From a virus: 64,000 nucleotides of DNA. Shown here in pieces: positions 1-7,622 of this stretch (position 1 is its first letter; each line of letters begins with the position of its first letter). The stretch is taken from positions 25,593 through 89,592 of IMG/VR virus record IMGVR_UViG_3300042484_000849. One strand, written 5' to 3'. A model generated the notes under the pieces. The model saw nothing but the letters and a program-made list of their open reading frames with translations. It was not told the origin of the DNA and ran no database searches. The position numbers were made by a program, and so were the translations under genes.

Positions 1-421
1 CATTTGGTTCACCATTACTCAATGCGTATTTGTGCTTATGTTGTGTAAAGATAGCGTTTTGTGTAGCATTTGGATTGTGTTCATCTAACCAATCTTTTTT
101 AGCTCCTACACTGGCTTCAGCATACGGTCCACGCAATGGAGCACTCAATACAGTGTATGGAATATTGTGTTGATTTAACCATTGTACAACTCTGCCGCCA
201 CCCTCTAGAGGTTGTAGTTCTCTAAAAAACTTATATACTTCTAAGGGGCTACTTGAGGCTAATTCATTGATTGATGTTTCAGTATCAGGAATCTCTTTAT
301 AATTACCAACATTATGTTTTGCGGCCCAAGCTCCAAAGAAATCAGCTTGTACCCCATCCATATCCAAATATAGATGTGGCATTTTTTTGTTTGTATCTTC
401 CATTAATTCCTTAATTTTCAT
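1..421 (-). CDS. HAD-family 5'-nucleotidase-like protein with capsid-targeting-like N terminus (partial)
   Basis: The reading frame starts at 421 and runs off the left edge, so the C terminus is missing. The HAD nucleophile motif is visible as LDMDGV (D20 and D22), with a likely motif II near TVLSAP, as in 5'(3')-deoxyribonucleotidases, which remove phosphate from deoxynucleoside monophosphates. Such an enzyme would act in nucleotide salvage. The first residues, MKIKELMED, do not belong to the HAD fold. They match the T4 capsid-targeting pattern (E5-L6, then an L-x-E site after residue 8) seen on six other proteins in this window. I infer it may be packaged into the virion. HAD assignment is solid; the substrate is a guess. 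Confidence 0.75.
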   Translation of the reverse strand, partial: MKIKELMEDTNKKMPHLYLDMDGVQADFFGAWAAKHNVGNYKEIPDTETSINELASSSPLEVYKFFRELQPLEGGGRVVQWLNQHNIPYTVLSAPLRGPYAEASVGAKKDWLDEHNPNATQNAIFTQHKHKYALSNGEPN

Positions 422-428
422 TTAGTTA

Positions 429-965
429 TTATATCGCAAATGGTATAACAAGCCAAATGCCTTGGGTCAATAACATTGTTCCAAAAATACTGACACCAAT
501 ACTTCCCCAAAACATACGCTTGTCTACAGCTAAAATACTAGCGGAAAGTAATACAATCGCTAACTGAAATGCCATTGCGGCAAAAGTTAACCATGGTGTA
601 TGCTTTTTGGCTTCATCACGCTCGGCTTCGATCTTTAATGCTTTAGCCATTAACTCTTTCTTACCCTCACCCTTATCAGGCTCAGATTCATATCTATCAA
701 TCTTGGCTTGTAGTTCTATTCTACGTTTTGGATCTTTGGCATCCTCTAATTGCCCTTCGGCAATAGATTGCTTAATTGACTTAGCTTGATAGAAGTTCCA
801 TGTATCGTTTGCTTTAATAGTATTGGTCAATATCTTACTACTAAACCCACTAGCCATATAAGTTGTAACTGCTAATAGTAATGCAATGACGGTTATGACC
901 CATCCTGCTCTATCTTTAATTTGTGCTTCACGTTCACTGCGTGATAATGTTTTTTCTTCTGCCAT
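429..965 (-). CDS. DUF4337-like membrane protein
   Basis: This 178-residue protein has one membrane segment near residues 22-42 and two more near 125-175. Between them lies a charged, probably coiled-coil stretch. The sequence around WNFYQAKSIKQ resembles the DUF4337 family of small membrane proteins found in bacteria and phages, whose function is unknown. The gene lies 7 bases from the HAD gene on the same strand. A late-type promoter box sits at 1022-1029. Topology suggests both ends lie on one side of the inner membrane with the coiled coil on the other, but this is inference. Confidence 0.75.
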   Translation of the reverse strand: MAEEKTLSRSEREAQIKDRAGWVITVIALLLAVTTYMASGFSSKILTNTIKANDTWNFYQAKSIKQSIAEGQLEDAKDPKRRIELQAKIDRYESEPDKGEGKKELMAKALKIEAERDEAKKHTPWLTFAAMAFQLAIVLLSASILAVDKRMFWGSIGVSIFGTMLLTQGIWLVIPFAI

Positions 966-992
966 TTTATTTCCTTTGTTATGACTTATGCT

Positions 993-1018
993 ATTTGATT
1001 GAATTTAATCAATTAAAT
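993..1018 (-). other. Inverted repeat at predicted transcript start
   Basis: Arms of 10 bases (ATTTAATTGA and TCAATCAAAT on the minus strand, one mismatch) flank a 6-base loop directly after the late-type box at 1022-1029. It could be a 5'-terminal mRNA hairpin or an operator. Confidence 0.5.
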
Positions 1019-1021
1019 ATA

Positions 1022-1029
1022 TATTTATA
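1022..1029 (-). promoter_or_regulatory. T4-late-like promoter box
   Basis: The minus strand reads TATAAATA, exactly the T4 late promoter consensus, 57 bases upstream of the DUF4337-like gene. No good -35 hexamer accompanies it, as expected for this class. Confidence 0.5.
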
Positions 1030-1051
1030 CCCAATCAAAAGGAGTAAGCCA

Positions 1052-1207
1052 ATGAGTTGGTTCAAGCACAAACCCAGACCTAAAACACCCCCAAAATTAC
1101 ATGTACATCATACAAGCCCTATAGCAGAAAAGATACTAAAAGAGATAAAACTTGAAGTAACTGGGGTAAAAGCCAAGTTAGCAGAACAAGAAAAAAAGAA
1201 AAAATGA
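1052..1207 (+). CDS. Small basic hypothetical protein
   Basis: This 51-residue protein starts at an ATG 7 bases after an AAAGGAG ribosome binding site. It is very basic, with a Lys/Pro/His-rich N terminus and a predicted helix ending in a run of five lysines. The stop codon overlaps the ATG of the next gene (ATGA), which suggests translational coupling. No family is recognised; nucleic-acid binding would fit the charge but is not shown. Confidence 0.6.
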   Translation: MSWFKHKPRPKTPPKLHVHHTSPIAEKILKEIKLEVTGVKAKLAEQEKKKK

Positions 1208-1377
1208 ACAGTAGAGAACTACAGTTAATGTATCAACAATGGTGTCAGGGAAATGATGACTATAATTTTCGTTGGTTAGCTTTTGTTGAGATGGCTGCAA
1301 GACATTTCAAGCAACCAGAAAGTGAAGTACTCAGAGAGTTACAGAAACACTACTGGTTTGTTAAAAATAACAAATAA
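1204..1377 (+). CDS. Small hypothetical protein, translationally coupled
   Basis: This 57-residue protein starts at an ATG that shares bases with the stop of the preceding gene. It is rich in aromatic residues (YQQW, FRWLAF, HYWF) and looks like a compact helical protein. The overlap and intact frame support it as real. It begins M-N-S-R-E-L, superficially like the capsid-targeting tags nearby, but no L/I-x-E site follows in the expected place. Function unknown. Confidence 0.6.
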   Translation: MNSRELQLMYQQWCQGNDDYNFRWLAFVEMAARHFKQPESEVLRELQKHYWFVKNNK

Positions 1378-1409
1378 ACCCTAAAAAAATTTACTCACAT
1401 CATTTAGCT

Positions 1410-1417
1410 TATAAATA
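1410..1417 (+). promoter_or_regulatory. T4-late-like promoter box
   Basis: A perfect TATAAATA lies 29 bases upstream of the next gene. An 8-bp inverted repeat (TCTCTATA / TATAGAGA) follows at once. Confidence 0.65.
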
Positions 1418-1440
1418 TCTCTATACACAACCTATAGAGA
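1418..1440 (+). other. Inverted repeat between late promoter and ribosome binding site
   Basis: TCTCTATA and TATAGAGA form a perfect 8-bp stem with a 7-base loop, immediately after the late box. If transcription starts 6 bases after the box, only part of the first arm would be in the RNA, so a DNA-level role is also possible. Confidence 0.55.
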
Positions 1441-1446
1441 GATAAA

Positions 1447-2112
1447 ATGGCTTCCAATCTAAATTCAGAATTCAACTACCGTTACCAGGTGATCGGTTCA
1501 ACACCCTGGGAAAAAATCAAAACACTTCAAGGCTTCTATGTTGGCAGAAAACGTGCCGCAGTACTTGAAGAATGCGCCGAATTAAAATATCAGGCTAAAC
1601 TTGAAGAACTAAAACATTTAAAAACAGTACCCGCATTACCACACATATTGCTTAATTTACAAGCAGAAATCCTTGAATTAGAATCACATTTGGATGATCA
1701 AAAACATGCGTTTGAACTTAATCGTAAAGAGATTAAAATACTAGAAAAATATATGGCTGAACTGTATGCTGAAGTTGAGCCAACTAGATTAAAACATGAA
1801 GATGGTACTCCCTATACCGATGACGAAATGTTTGAAGCTAATGCTAATTATGAATTTACAGTAACTGTTGGTAGAGAAATACAATCTGAAATTATTGCTT
1901 TGGGTAGACCTAGTCCAGCTAAACTACTAAATGCAATGAGTAATCCACAAACATTAAATTCATTAATGCAAATTGGTCTTGTTCCGCAAGGCACTGTATT
2001 ATTAGAACAAAAAGATATTATGTTAGAACTTACTAATCAACCGTCTTCCTCTGCTAATGATGAACAGACTACATTAGATGCCCCTCCTGTAACTAAAAAG
2101 TCATCAAAGTGA
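1447..2112 (+). CDS. Probable late structural or accessory protein with coiled coil
   Basis: This 221-residue protein has its own T4-late-like promoter and a rho-independent terminator, so it is a single-gene late unit next to the fibre gene. The N-terminal third contains WEKIKTLQGFYVGRKRAA. Residues about 45-115 are strongly helical with heptad-like spacing (coiled coil), and the C terminus is Ser/Thr/Pro-rich and probably disordered. I do not recognise a family. Late expression next to a fibre gene suggests a virion, tail-fibre accessory or assembly role, by position only. Confidence 0.6.
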   Translation: MASNLNSEFNYRYQVIGSTPWEKIKTLQGFYVGRKRAAVLEECAELKYQAKLEELKHLKTVPALPHILLNLQAEILELESHLDDQKHAFELNRKEIKILEKYMAELYAEVEPTRLKHEDGTPYTDDEMFEANANYEFTVTVGREIQSEIIALGRPSPAKLLNAMSNPQTLNSLMQIGLVPQGTVLLEQKDIMLELTNQPSSSANDEQTTLDAPPVTKKSSK

Positions 2113-2135
2113 ACGTAATATAATCACACTCAATT

Positions 2136-2157
2136 AGGCTCTACGGAGCCTTTTTTA
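2136..2157 (+). terminator. Rho-independent terminator
   Basis: AGGCTC, loop TACG, GAGCCT, followed by six T residues, 23 bases after the stop of the preceding gene. It separates that gene from the fibre gene. Confidence 0.85.
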
Positions 2158-2161
2158 TTGT

Positions 2162-2169
2162 CATAAATA
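2162..2169 (+). promoter_or_regulatory. Late-like promoter box for the fibre gene
   Basis: CATAAATA lies 28 bases upstream of the fibre start, just past the terminator of the previous gene. This spacing matches the box at 1410. Confidence 0.55.
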
Positions 2170-2197
2170 CTACTAAACTTACATAAAAGGTAATTAC

Positions 2198-4465
2198 ATG
2201 TCTTTATCTATTGGATCCGGTATCAGTATAGTTGGTGGTATTAGCGTAGTACCCGCTACCGGCACGACTATACCGGATAATCCTATAATAGGCACAGCAA
2301 CAGCAACAGGTTCTACAACAGCAACAGTATCATTTACTGCTCCTTTAGATAACGGTGGTTCTACTATATTAAGTTATACAGCAACAAGTAGTCCTGGTGG
2401 TTTAACTGGTACACTAAGTCAAGCAGGATCTGGTACTATTACTGTTACTGGACTAACATCAAGTACAAGTTATACTTTTAGAGTAACTGCAACTAATAGT
2501 ATTGGAACCAGTTCACCTAGTAATTTTAGCAATAGTATTACTACCCTGTCAGGCGCTCCTGTTAATACAGTATCTCCGGTAGTTAGTGGTACAGCTACAG
2601 TTGGTCAAATATTATCTACTACTGATGGTACTTGGACTGGCTCTCCGTCTATAACATATCAATGGCAACGTGCTGGATCAAATATTTCATTGGCAACAAA
2701 TAATACATATACGTTAGTAAATGCAGATGCAGGTAATGCTATTCGGTGTGTAGTTACTGGTACAAATGGTTCTGGATCAAATTCGGCAAATTCTAATGCT
2801 ACATCTAATGTATCTGCAATTGCTCCGGGAGCACCAACTATAGGCACAGCCACTACAACAGGTGCTATAACTGCTACCGTAGCATTTACAGCTCCGGCAA
2901 GCAATGGTGGTGCTACAATTTCAAGTTATACAGCAACAAGTAGTCCTGGTAATATAACCGGTACACTAAACCAAGCTGGTAGTGGTACTATTAACATAAC
3001 CGGTCTAACAGCAAGTACAAGTTATACATTTACCGTTATTGCTACCAATAGTGCGGGTAATAGCTCTCCGAGTAGTGCAAGTAATAGTATTGTAACAGAC
3101 AGTCTTCCAGTTAATACTGTGGCACCGGTGGTTAGTGGCACAGAAACATTTGGTTCAACATTATCATGTACAACTGGTACTTGGACTGGCACTGCTACAA
3201 TAACATATGCATACCAGTGGCAAAGAAATGGGTCTAATATAGCATTAGCTACAAGTAATACATATGTATTAGTACAAGCTGATGTGTTAAATGTAATTAG
3301 GTGCGTAGTAACCGGTACTAATTCATATGGATCGGCTTCTGCTAATTCTAATTCTACTTTGGATATTTTACCATTAGCACCGGGTGCACCTACAATTGGT
3401 ACGGCTAATGCAACCGGTCCATTATCTGCAACAGTGACATTTACTGCGCCGGCAAGCAACGGTGGTAGAACAATAGAAAGTTATACAGCAACAAGTAGTC
3501 CAGGCAATATAACGGGTACATTAAACCAAGCAGGCAGTGGCACAATTTTTATATCTGGATTAAATGCAAATACAAGCTATACATTTACCGTAACTGCTAA
3601 TAATGGATTTTATACAAGTTCTCCGAGTAGCGCAAGTAATAGCATAACAACCGATGCATTGATTATTGAATATCTAGTAGTTGGAGGTGGCGGCGGTGGC
3701 GGTGGAGTTGGCCAAACTGGTATTGGTGCAGGTGGGGGAGGTGCCGGTGGCTATAGAACCGCTACTGGAGTATCTATAACAACCGGAGTTCAATTATCGG
3801 TAACAGTTGGATCCGGAGGCGCCAGGGGATCTTCGCCAACAGTCGGCGGTAATGGAACTGCATCTGTGTTTAATTCGTTATCTGCAGCCGGCGGAGGCGG
3901 TGGAGGTACTAAATCATCTAGTATCTTTATTGGCACAAATGGAGCAGCAGGCGGTTCTGGTGGCGGCGGATGCGGTGGTTCAGATGGTAATAATAATATT
4001 TTTGTAGGTGGTGCAGGAAATACCCCATCAACTAGTCCATCACAAGGTAATAATGGCGGTAATGGCAAATTCACTGGCCCTGATTTCTCCGGGGGCGGTG
4101 GTGGTGGAGCAGGTGGAGTTGGAGGTACACCAAGTATTACAACAGCTGGAGTTGGAGTTTCAAATTCTATAGGAGGATCTGCAATAACATATTCAACGGG
4201 CGGCCGAGGTGGCTCATATAGTGTTACCGCACTCACCGGCGTTAGTGGGACGGATAATACTGGTAATGGTGGCGGCGGTGCATCTGGTAGTGGAGGAACC
4301 GGGTCAAGTCGTTCTGGCGGTCTAGGCGGTAGCGGTATTGTTATTATTCGTCATGTTGATACGTATCCTACAGCAACAACTACAGGAATAGCAGCCGGAT
4401 ATCCTATAACTACTGGCGGGTATGTAATTTATCGCTGGAACAGTTCCGGAAGTATAACTTTCTAA
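2198..4465 (+). CDS. Tail fibre or adhesin with FN3, Ig-like and glycine-rich domains
   Basis: This 755-residue protein alternates three fibronectin type III-like domains (about 25-115, 207-298, 393-485) with two Ig-like domains (about 118-205 and 302-390; motif YQWQR..N..L). The segments VSFTAP/VAFTAP and SYTATSSPG recur in each FN3 unit. From about 490 to the end lies a glycine-rich domain ending in GGSGIVIIRH, typical of phage receptor-binding tips and tail-fibre ends. It is expected on the outside of the virion, where it would bind the host surface or polysaccharide. The N terminus (repeated GSGIS/GGIS) recalls that of the two repeat proteins at 61-63 kb. The repeats invite recombination. 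Confidence 0.8.
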   Translation: MSLSIGSGISIVGGISVVPATGTTIPDNPIIGTATATGSTTATVSFTAPLDNGGSTILSYTATSSPGGLTGTLSQAGSGTITVTGLTSSTSYTFRVTATNSIGTSSPSNFSNSITTLSGAPVNTVSPVVSGTATVGQILSTTDGTWTGSPSITYQWQRAGSNISLATNNTYTLVNADAGNAIRCVVTGTNGSGSNSANSNATSNVSAIAPGAPTIGTATTTGAITATVAFTAPASNGGATISSYTATSSPGNITGTLNQAGSGTINITGLTASTSYTFTVIATNSAGNSSPSSASNSIVTDSLPVNTVAPVVSGTETFGSTLSCTTGTWTGTATITYAYQWQRNGSNIALATSNTYVLVQADVLNVIRCVVTGTNSYGSASANSNSTLDILPLAPGAPTIGTANATGPLSATVTFTAPASNGGRTIESYTATSSPGNITGTLNQAGSGTIFISGLNANTSYTFTVTANNGFYTSSPSSASNSITTDALIIEYLVVGGGGGGGGVGQTGIGAGGGGAGGYRTATGVSITTGVQLSVTVGSGGARGSSPTVGGNGTASVFNSLSAAGGGGGGTKSSSIFIGTNGAAGGSGGGGCGGSDGNNNIFVGGAGNTPSTSPSQGNNGGNGKFTGPDFSGGGGGGAGGVGGTPSITTAGVGVSNSIGGSAITYSTGGRGGSYSVTALTGVSGTDNTGNGGGGASGSGGTGSSRSGGLGGSGIVIIRHVDTYPTATTTGIAAGYPITTGGYVIYRWNSSGSITF

Positions 4466-4473
4466 ATAGTAAG

Positions 4474-4498
4474 GGTAAATGTGATTAGTACATTTACC
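4474..4498. other. Hairpin after the fibre gene
   Basis: GGTAAATGT and ACATTTACC form a perfect 9-bp stem with a 7-base loop, 9 bases after the fibre stop. No T tract follows, so it is a weak terminator candidate. It may be an mRNA 3'-end or processing hairpin. Confidence 0.5.
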
Positions 4499-4534
4499 TC
4501 TATCATGTTATAATAAAACGACTAGGAGAATCTT

Positions 4535-4855
4535 TTGAAGTTAACTTATCTATTAATAATTACGTTGTTATTACTACCAATTAAATCATATTCACAACAA
4601 ATAGAAGAATCTATAACAATAGATTTACCCTGTTACAATACAAAAGAAATCTTTAAGAGTATTAGAGAAAAATATAAAGAGTTACCCTTCATGACCGGAC
4701 AAGTAGCTGATGAAGCTAGTTCAATAGTAAGTATTTGGTTAAATCCTGTTGATAATAATTGGACTATTCTAGCAACTAAGAAAGACCTTACTTGTGTAGT
4801 TGGTATGGGAACTGATATGAAAATAGTAACTCACAAAAAAGGAACGGATATATGA
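4535..4855 (+). CDS. Small secreted hypothetical protein
   Basis: This 106-residue protein starts at TTG, chosen because AGGAG lies 5-6 bases upstream and the first codons encode a clean Sec signal peptide (about residues 1-20, ending SYS). The mature part has two cysteines and looks like a small periplasmic domain. Its stop overlaps the start of the D,D-carboxypeptidase gene (ATGA), so the two products are probably made together and act in the host envelope. No family is recognised. Confidence 0.7.
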   Translation: MKLTYLLIITLLLLPIKSYSQQIEESITIDLPCYNTKEIFKSIREKYKELPFMTGQVADEASSIVSIWLNPVDNNWTILATKKDLTCVVGMGTDMKIVTHKKGTDI

Positions 4856-5589
4856 TTAAAAAACTTATAGCAATAATAGTATTATCACTATGTGGCACAG
4901 CATATGCCGATCCTAATTTTACTGCCCAAGCTTGGTTAGTAGCTGATAGTAATGGTAAAATACTAGAAGGCTCTAATATGTCTGAAATACGTAGCATTGC
5001 TAGTATAACTAAACTAATGACTGCTATGGTTGTACTAGACAGCGGACAATCACTAACTGAAGTCATTCCAAAAAAACTATACAATAAACATTTAACAAGA
5101 GAAATACTAATTGATTTGGCAATAGTTAAATCGGATAATAACGCTGCCAAAATGTTATGTGATTACTATCCAGGTGGATATAACAAATGTATTGATGCTA
5201 TGAATTATAAAGCGGCATCATTACAAATGAATAACAGTACTTTTACTGATCCAACAGGTAGATTACATACAAACGTTAGTACAGCACATGATTTGATTAA
5301 ATTAGTATTTGCCGCAAGTACGTATCCATTAATAGTAACAGCAAGTAATATGGATGCTGTACGATGGAGTATCGGTAAGAAGAAAACAGCAGAATTCAGA
5401 AACACTAATACTCTAGTAGGAAATGGTTATAAATTCTTAGTAAGTAAAACTGGCTTTATCAATAAAGCAGGTGGATGTATTGTTATGATGATGGATACAG
5501 CAAATGGAATCAGGACCGTAGTCCTGTTGGGTTCAAAGAATACTACAACTCGTATCCCAGAAGCAAAGATGCTATCTATGCTTTATTAA
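4852..5589 (+). CDS. Secreted D-alanyl-D-alanine carboxypeptidase (peptidase S11 family)
   Basis: This 245-residue protein has a Sec signal peptide (cleavage expected after A19) and the three active-site motifs of penicillin-binding D,D-peptidases in the right order: SITK (S51, K54), SDN (S94-N96) and KTG (199-201). The family removes the terminal D-Ala from peptidoglycan stem peptides or cuts cross-links. It lacks the C-terminal amphipathic anchor of PBP5-type enzymes and is close in size to PBP7-like endopeptidases. It is coupled to the preceding secreted protein. In a phage it could remodel the wall for lysis or block later infections. Activity is strongly predicted; the role is inference. 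Confidence 0.88.
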   Translation: MIKKLIAIIVLSLCGTAYADPNFTAQAWLVADSNGKILEGSNMSEIRSIASITKLMTAMVVLDSGQSLTEVIPKKLYNKHLTREILIDLAIVKSDNNAAKMLCDYYPGGYNKCIDAMNYKAASLQMNNSTFTDPTGRLHTNVSTAHDLIKLVFAASTYPLIVTASNMDAVRWSIGKKKTAEFRNTNTLVGNGYKFLVSKTGFINKAGGCIVMMMDTANGIRTVVLLGSKNTTTRIPEAKMLSMLY

Positions 5590-5855
5590 TCTTTGGGTCC
5601 AAACTTAGTGATATCTTTCTTAGGAACATAATCAACACCTGGCACTGGACTATAGTCTTTTGTCAAACTAGGTATCATCTCATCACCGTACTTTAATGTA
5701 ATATAGCTAAATGTTCCGCTATTAGTAGTTTCTTTCAAACCAATCATTAAATGTCTATGCCATGATATTTTCATATCAACAACCTTTTTAATGTTGTTGT
5801 CTGTTAGTATATCGGTGAAGTTATTGTTTTCACGGTAAAAAGTATAGTATTTCAT
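5586..5855 (-). CDS. Hypothetical protein
   Basis: This 89-residue protein is placed at the ATG overlapping the stop of the upstream gene (ATGA), rather than three codons earlier. It converges on the carboxypeptidase gene, with a 4-base tail-to-tail overlap. The sequence has an HRHLMIGL segment and a Pro/Asp-rich C terminus. No family is recognised. Confidence 0.6.
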   Translation of the reverse strand: MKYYTFYRENNNFTDILTDNNIKKVVDMKISWHRHLMIGLKETTNSGTFSYITLKYGDEMIPSLTKDYSPVPGVDYVPKKDITKFGPKD

Positions 5856-6052
5856 TTTTTCCAAAGTATAAAGTTTATGTAATCGGGTTCTGTTTCAAAA
5901 TAGAAATCATATAATCCACCCTCACGTCCTGCCGGTATCTGACAATCGTAACCCCAATCATTGGCACAATTACGTTGACACCAATCAATGACAGGTTTTA
6001 ATTCTCCGTAACCAATTGTTATTCTAGTTTTGTATTGGGTATCTGGTGACAC
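5852..6052 (-). CDS. Small hypothetical phage protein
   Basis: This 66-residue protein starts at GTG with an AAGG nearby, overlapping the end of the deaminase gene by 29 bases. It contains two cysteines in WCQRNC, an aromatic-rich YDFYFETEPDYINF stretch, and looks like a compact alpha/beta domain. Overlaps on both sides place it in one minus-strand operon with the deaminase. Function unknown. Confidence 0.6.
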   Translation of the reverse strand: MSPDTQYKTRITIGYGELKPVIDWCQRNCANDWGYDCQIPAGREGGLYDFYFETEPDYINFILWKK

Positions 6053-6524
6053 TTACTTTGCCTTGTTCTAAAAATTCTAATCCTTTTGTATCTCTATATG
6101 ATTCACGGTAGAACACATTTTTAATACCAGATTGATAGATAGCTTTTGCACAATGTATACAAGGTGCATGTGTAATAAACAATGTAGCATCCTCACTAGA
6201 TTCTGTACTTGCGGACACTTTAGCAATTGCATTCATTTCTGCATGTAATACCTCATCCTTAGTGACTAAACGATATCTACGATTGCTTTCCACATTACTA
6301 TCATATTCTTCTAGTGGATATAATTGTCCATCCCAAACATCGCCGGGCATGTATTCTTTGTATTCACACTCGTTAGTCCATCCAGTTGGCATACCATTGT
6401 ATCCTGTACCTAGAATCTTGTTACCTTTAACAATAACAGCACCTACATTTAATCTGATTGCTGAACTTAATTTGCTTGTAAGGTCAGCAATATCCATGTA
6501 ATAGTCTATAAACTTTTGTTTCAT
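6024..6524 (-). CDS. Deoxycytidylate (dCMP) deaminase
   Basis: This 166-residue protein has the zinc and catalytic motifs of cytidine/dCMP deaminases: HAE (H94, E96) and PCIHC (C122, C125). The segment GAVIVKGNKILGTGYNG is typical of the dCMP branch. The enzyme converts dCMP to dUMP, feeding dTMP synthesis during phage replication, and T4 carries an equivalent (gene cd). The gene sits in an operon of small genes with ATGA overlaps. A second zinc site, present in T4 dCMP deaminase, is not obvious. Confidence 0.9.
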   Translation of the reverse strand: MKQKFIDYYMDIADLTSKLSSAIRLNVGAVIVKGNKILGTGYNGMPTGWTNECEYKEYMPGDVWDGQLYPLEEYDSNVESNRRYRLVTKDEVLHAEMNAIAKVSASTESSEDATLFITHAPCIHCAKAIYQSGIKNVFYRESYRDTKGLEFLEQGKVSVTRYPIQN

Positions 6525-6760
6525 TTAACGTAGAATTTTTTAATATGTTCTTTTGCACTATGATCGGCTAGTATACTTAGTACATAGTTTGGTTCGTCAT
6601 ACTTTTTGCAAAAAGCTTCACCCAGTTTGTAGTCACCTTTAATCTGCTCAAACAGAAACTCTTTGCAAAAATCATCAAATTGTTGTTTACTAATCTTAAA
6701 ATCTTTTTTGCCTTTACTTAGAGTTTGTATATCTAGTTGTTGCGCCATTTTATCAAACAT
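6521..6760 (-). CDS. Small helical hypothetical protein
   Basis: I place the start at the ATG at 6760, giving 79 residues. An upstream in-frame start at 6877 would overlap the neighbouring gene by over 100 bases. The protein is lysine-rich and mostly helical, with FKISKQQFDDFCKEFLFEQIKG near the middle. It ends in an ATGA overlap with the deaminase gene. Function unknown. Confidence 0.6.
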   Translation of the reverse strand: MFDKMAQQLDIQTLSKGKKDFKISKQQFDDFCKEFLFEQIKGDYKLGEAFCKKYDEPNYVLSILADHSAKEHIKKFYVK

Positions 6761-6761
6761 A

Positions 6762-7298
6762 TTAATCCCAGAGTGCTCTAAAATATTTACCAAACAGATC
6801 CAAACCTTCTTGGATACGATCTTCATGTAGTTGATGCCCTTCAGCATCATACCAATGGTCATCAGGATTCTTATCAACCATTTGAAATGTATCTTCTACT
6901 TTACCTGTCATAGGATTGGGATATGTTTTATCAGTTTTAATCCAATCATAGTCACTTTTACCATGATGATATTTGTCACCATAATCTTCAAATGCTATTT
7001 GTTGAAAGGCCCAAATCATTTTATCTAATGTTTCATCCCAACGTTTAGCACCTTCATTCCATGCCTCATCGTGTGATTCAATATAGAAATCAAAGCTTTG
7101 TTGTGTGCTATATTCTTCACCACCAACATCTACAAAATCACTAGGGATACCTTGTTTAGTTTGTTTTAGTTGGATTAATGCCGGATAGATAATAGTAGCT
7201 AGAGTGTGGTCTGTACTCCAAGTATCAAATCTATCAATTTGCACATTGATTTTTCTGCGATTACCCTTTCTAGGGTAGTTGCCAATATTTATTTTCAT
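6762..7298 (-). CDS. Conserved phage protein
   Basis: This 178-residue protein resembles a widespread family in T4-like phages. It has an N-terminal KINVQIDRFDTWS segment followed by TLATIIYPALIQLKQ and a helix containing RWDETLDKMIWAFQ. The family has no assigned function that I can name. The C-terminal half is charged and predicted helical. It follows the upstream small membrane protein gene by an ATGA overlap. Confidence 0.65.
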   Translation of the reverse strand: MKINIGNYPRKGNRRKINVQIDRFDTWSTDHTLATIIYPALIQLKQTKQGIPSDFVDVGGEEYSTQQSFDFYIESHDEAWNEGAKRWDETLDKMIWAFQQIAFEDYGDKYHHGKSDYDWIKTDKTYPNPMTGKVEDTFQMVDKNPDDHWYDAEGHQLHEDRIQEGLDLFGKYFRALWD

Positions 7299-7618
7299 AC
7301 TTCTTTATTTACCTTGCCTTCAATAAATGCAACAAAATGTTCTCCGTGCTTCACTGAAGCATATTCAATTTTCTTGTATTCTTTACTTAGTTGTGCTAGT
7401 TGTTCTAATGAATTACCTTGGCAAATAAAATCGTTTGATTCACGGTCATATAACAAAATAATATCATCTACTAATCTTGTTTCTAATTTATAAACATTAG
7501 ATTTGATTGGTTCTTCAATAATCATTAATTGTAGATTTTTATGTAGTTTATATATTGTATGAAATTTACCCATAAACCATCCCAAAGCTAGGATTAGAAT
7601 AATATCAATTAGTGTCAT
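7295..7618 (-). CDS. Single-pass membrane hypothetical protein
   Basis: This 107-residue protein has one N-terminal membrane helix (about residues 3-20), with the rest probably cytoplasmic. The soluble part contains a compact alpha/beta-like segment (RLVDDIILLYDRES, then SLEQLAQLSKEY). It overlaps the next gene by 4 bases. Function unknown. Confidence 0.6.
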   Translation of the reverse strand: MTLIDIILILALGWFMGKFHTIYKLHKNLQLMIIEEPIKSNVYKLETRLVDDIILLYDRESNDFICQGNSLEQLAQLSKEYKKIEYASVKHGEHFVAFIEGKVNKEV

Positions 7619-7622
7619 AATA

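Noticed and set aside
1204-1377. An eighth capsid-tagged protein
   Set aside because: It begins M-N-S-R-E-L but no (L/I)-x-E site follows in residues 7-12.
3790-4236. A proline-rich protein on the minus strand
   Set aside because: It is the antisense shadow of the glycine-rich fibre tip; composition alone keeps the frame open.
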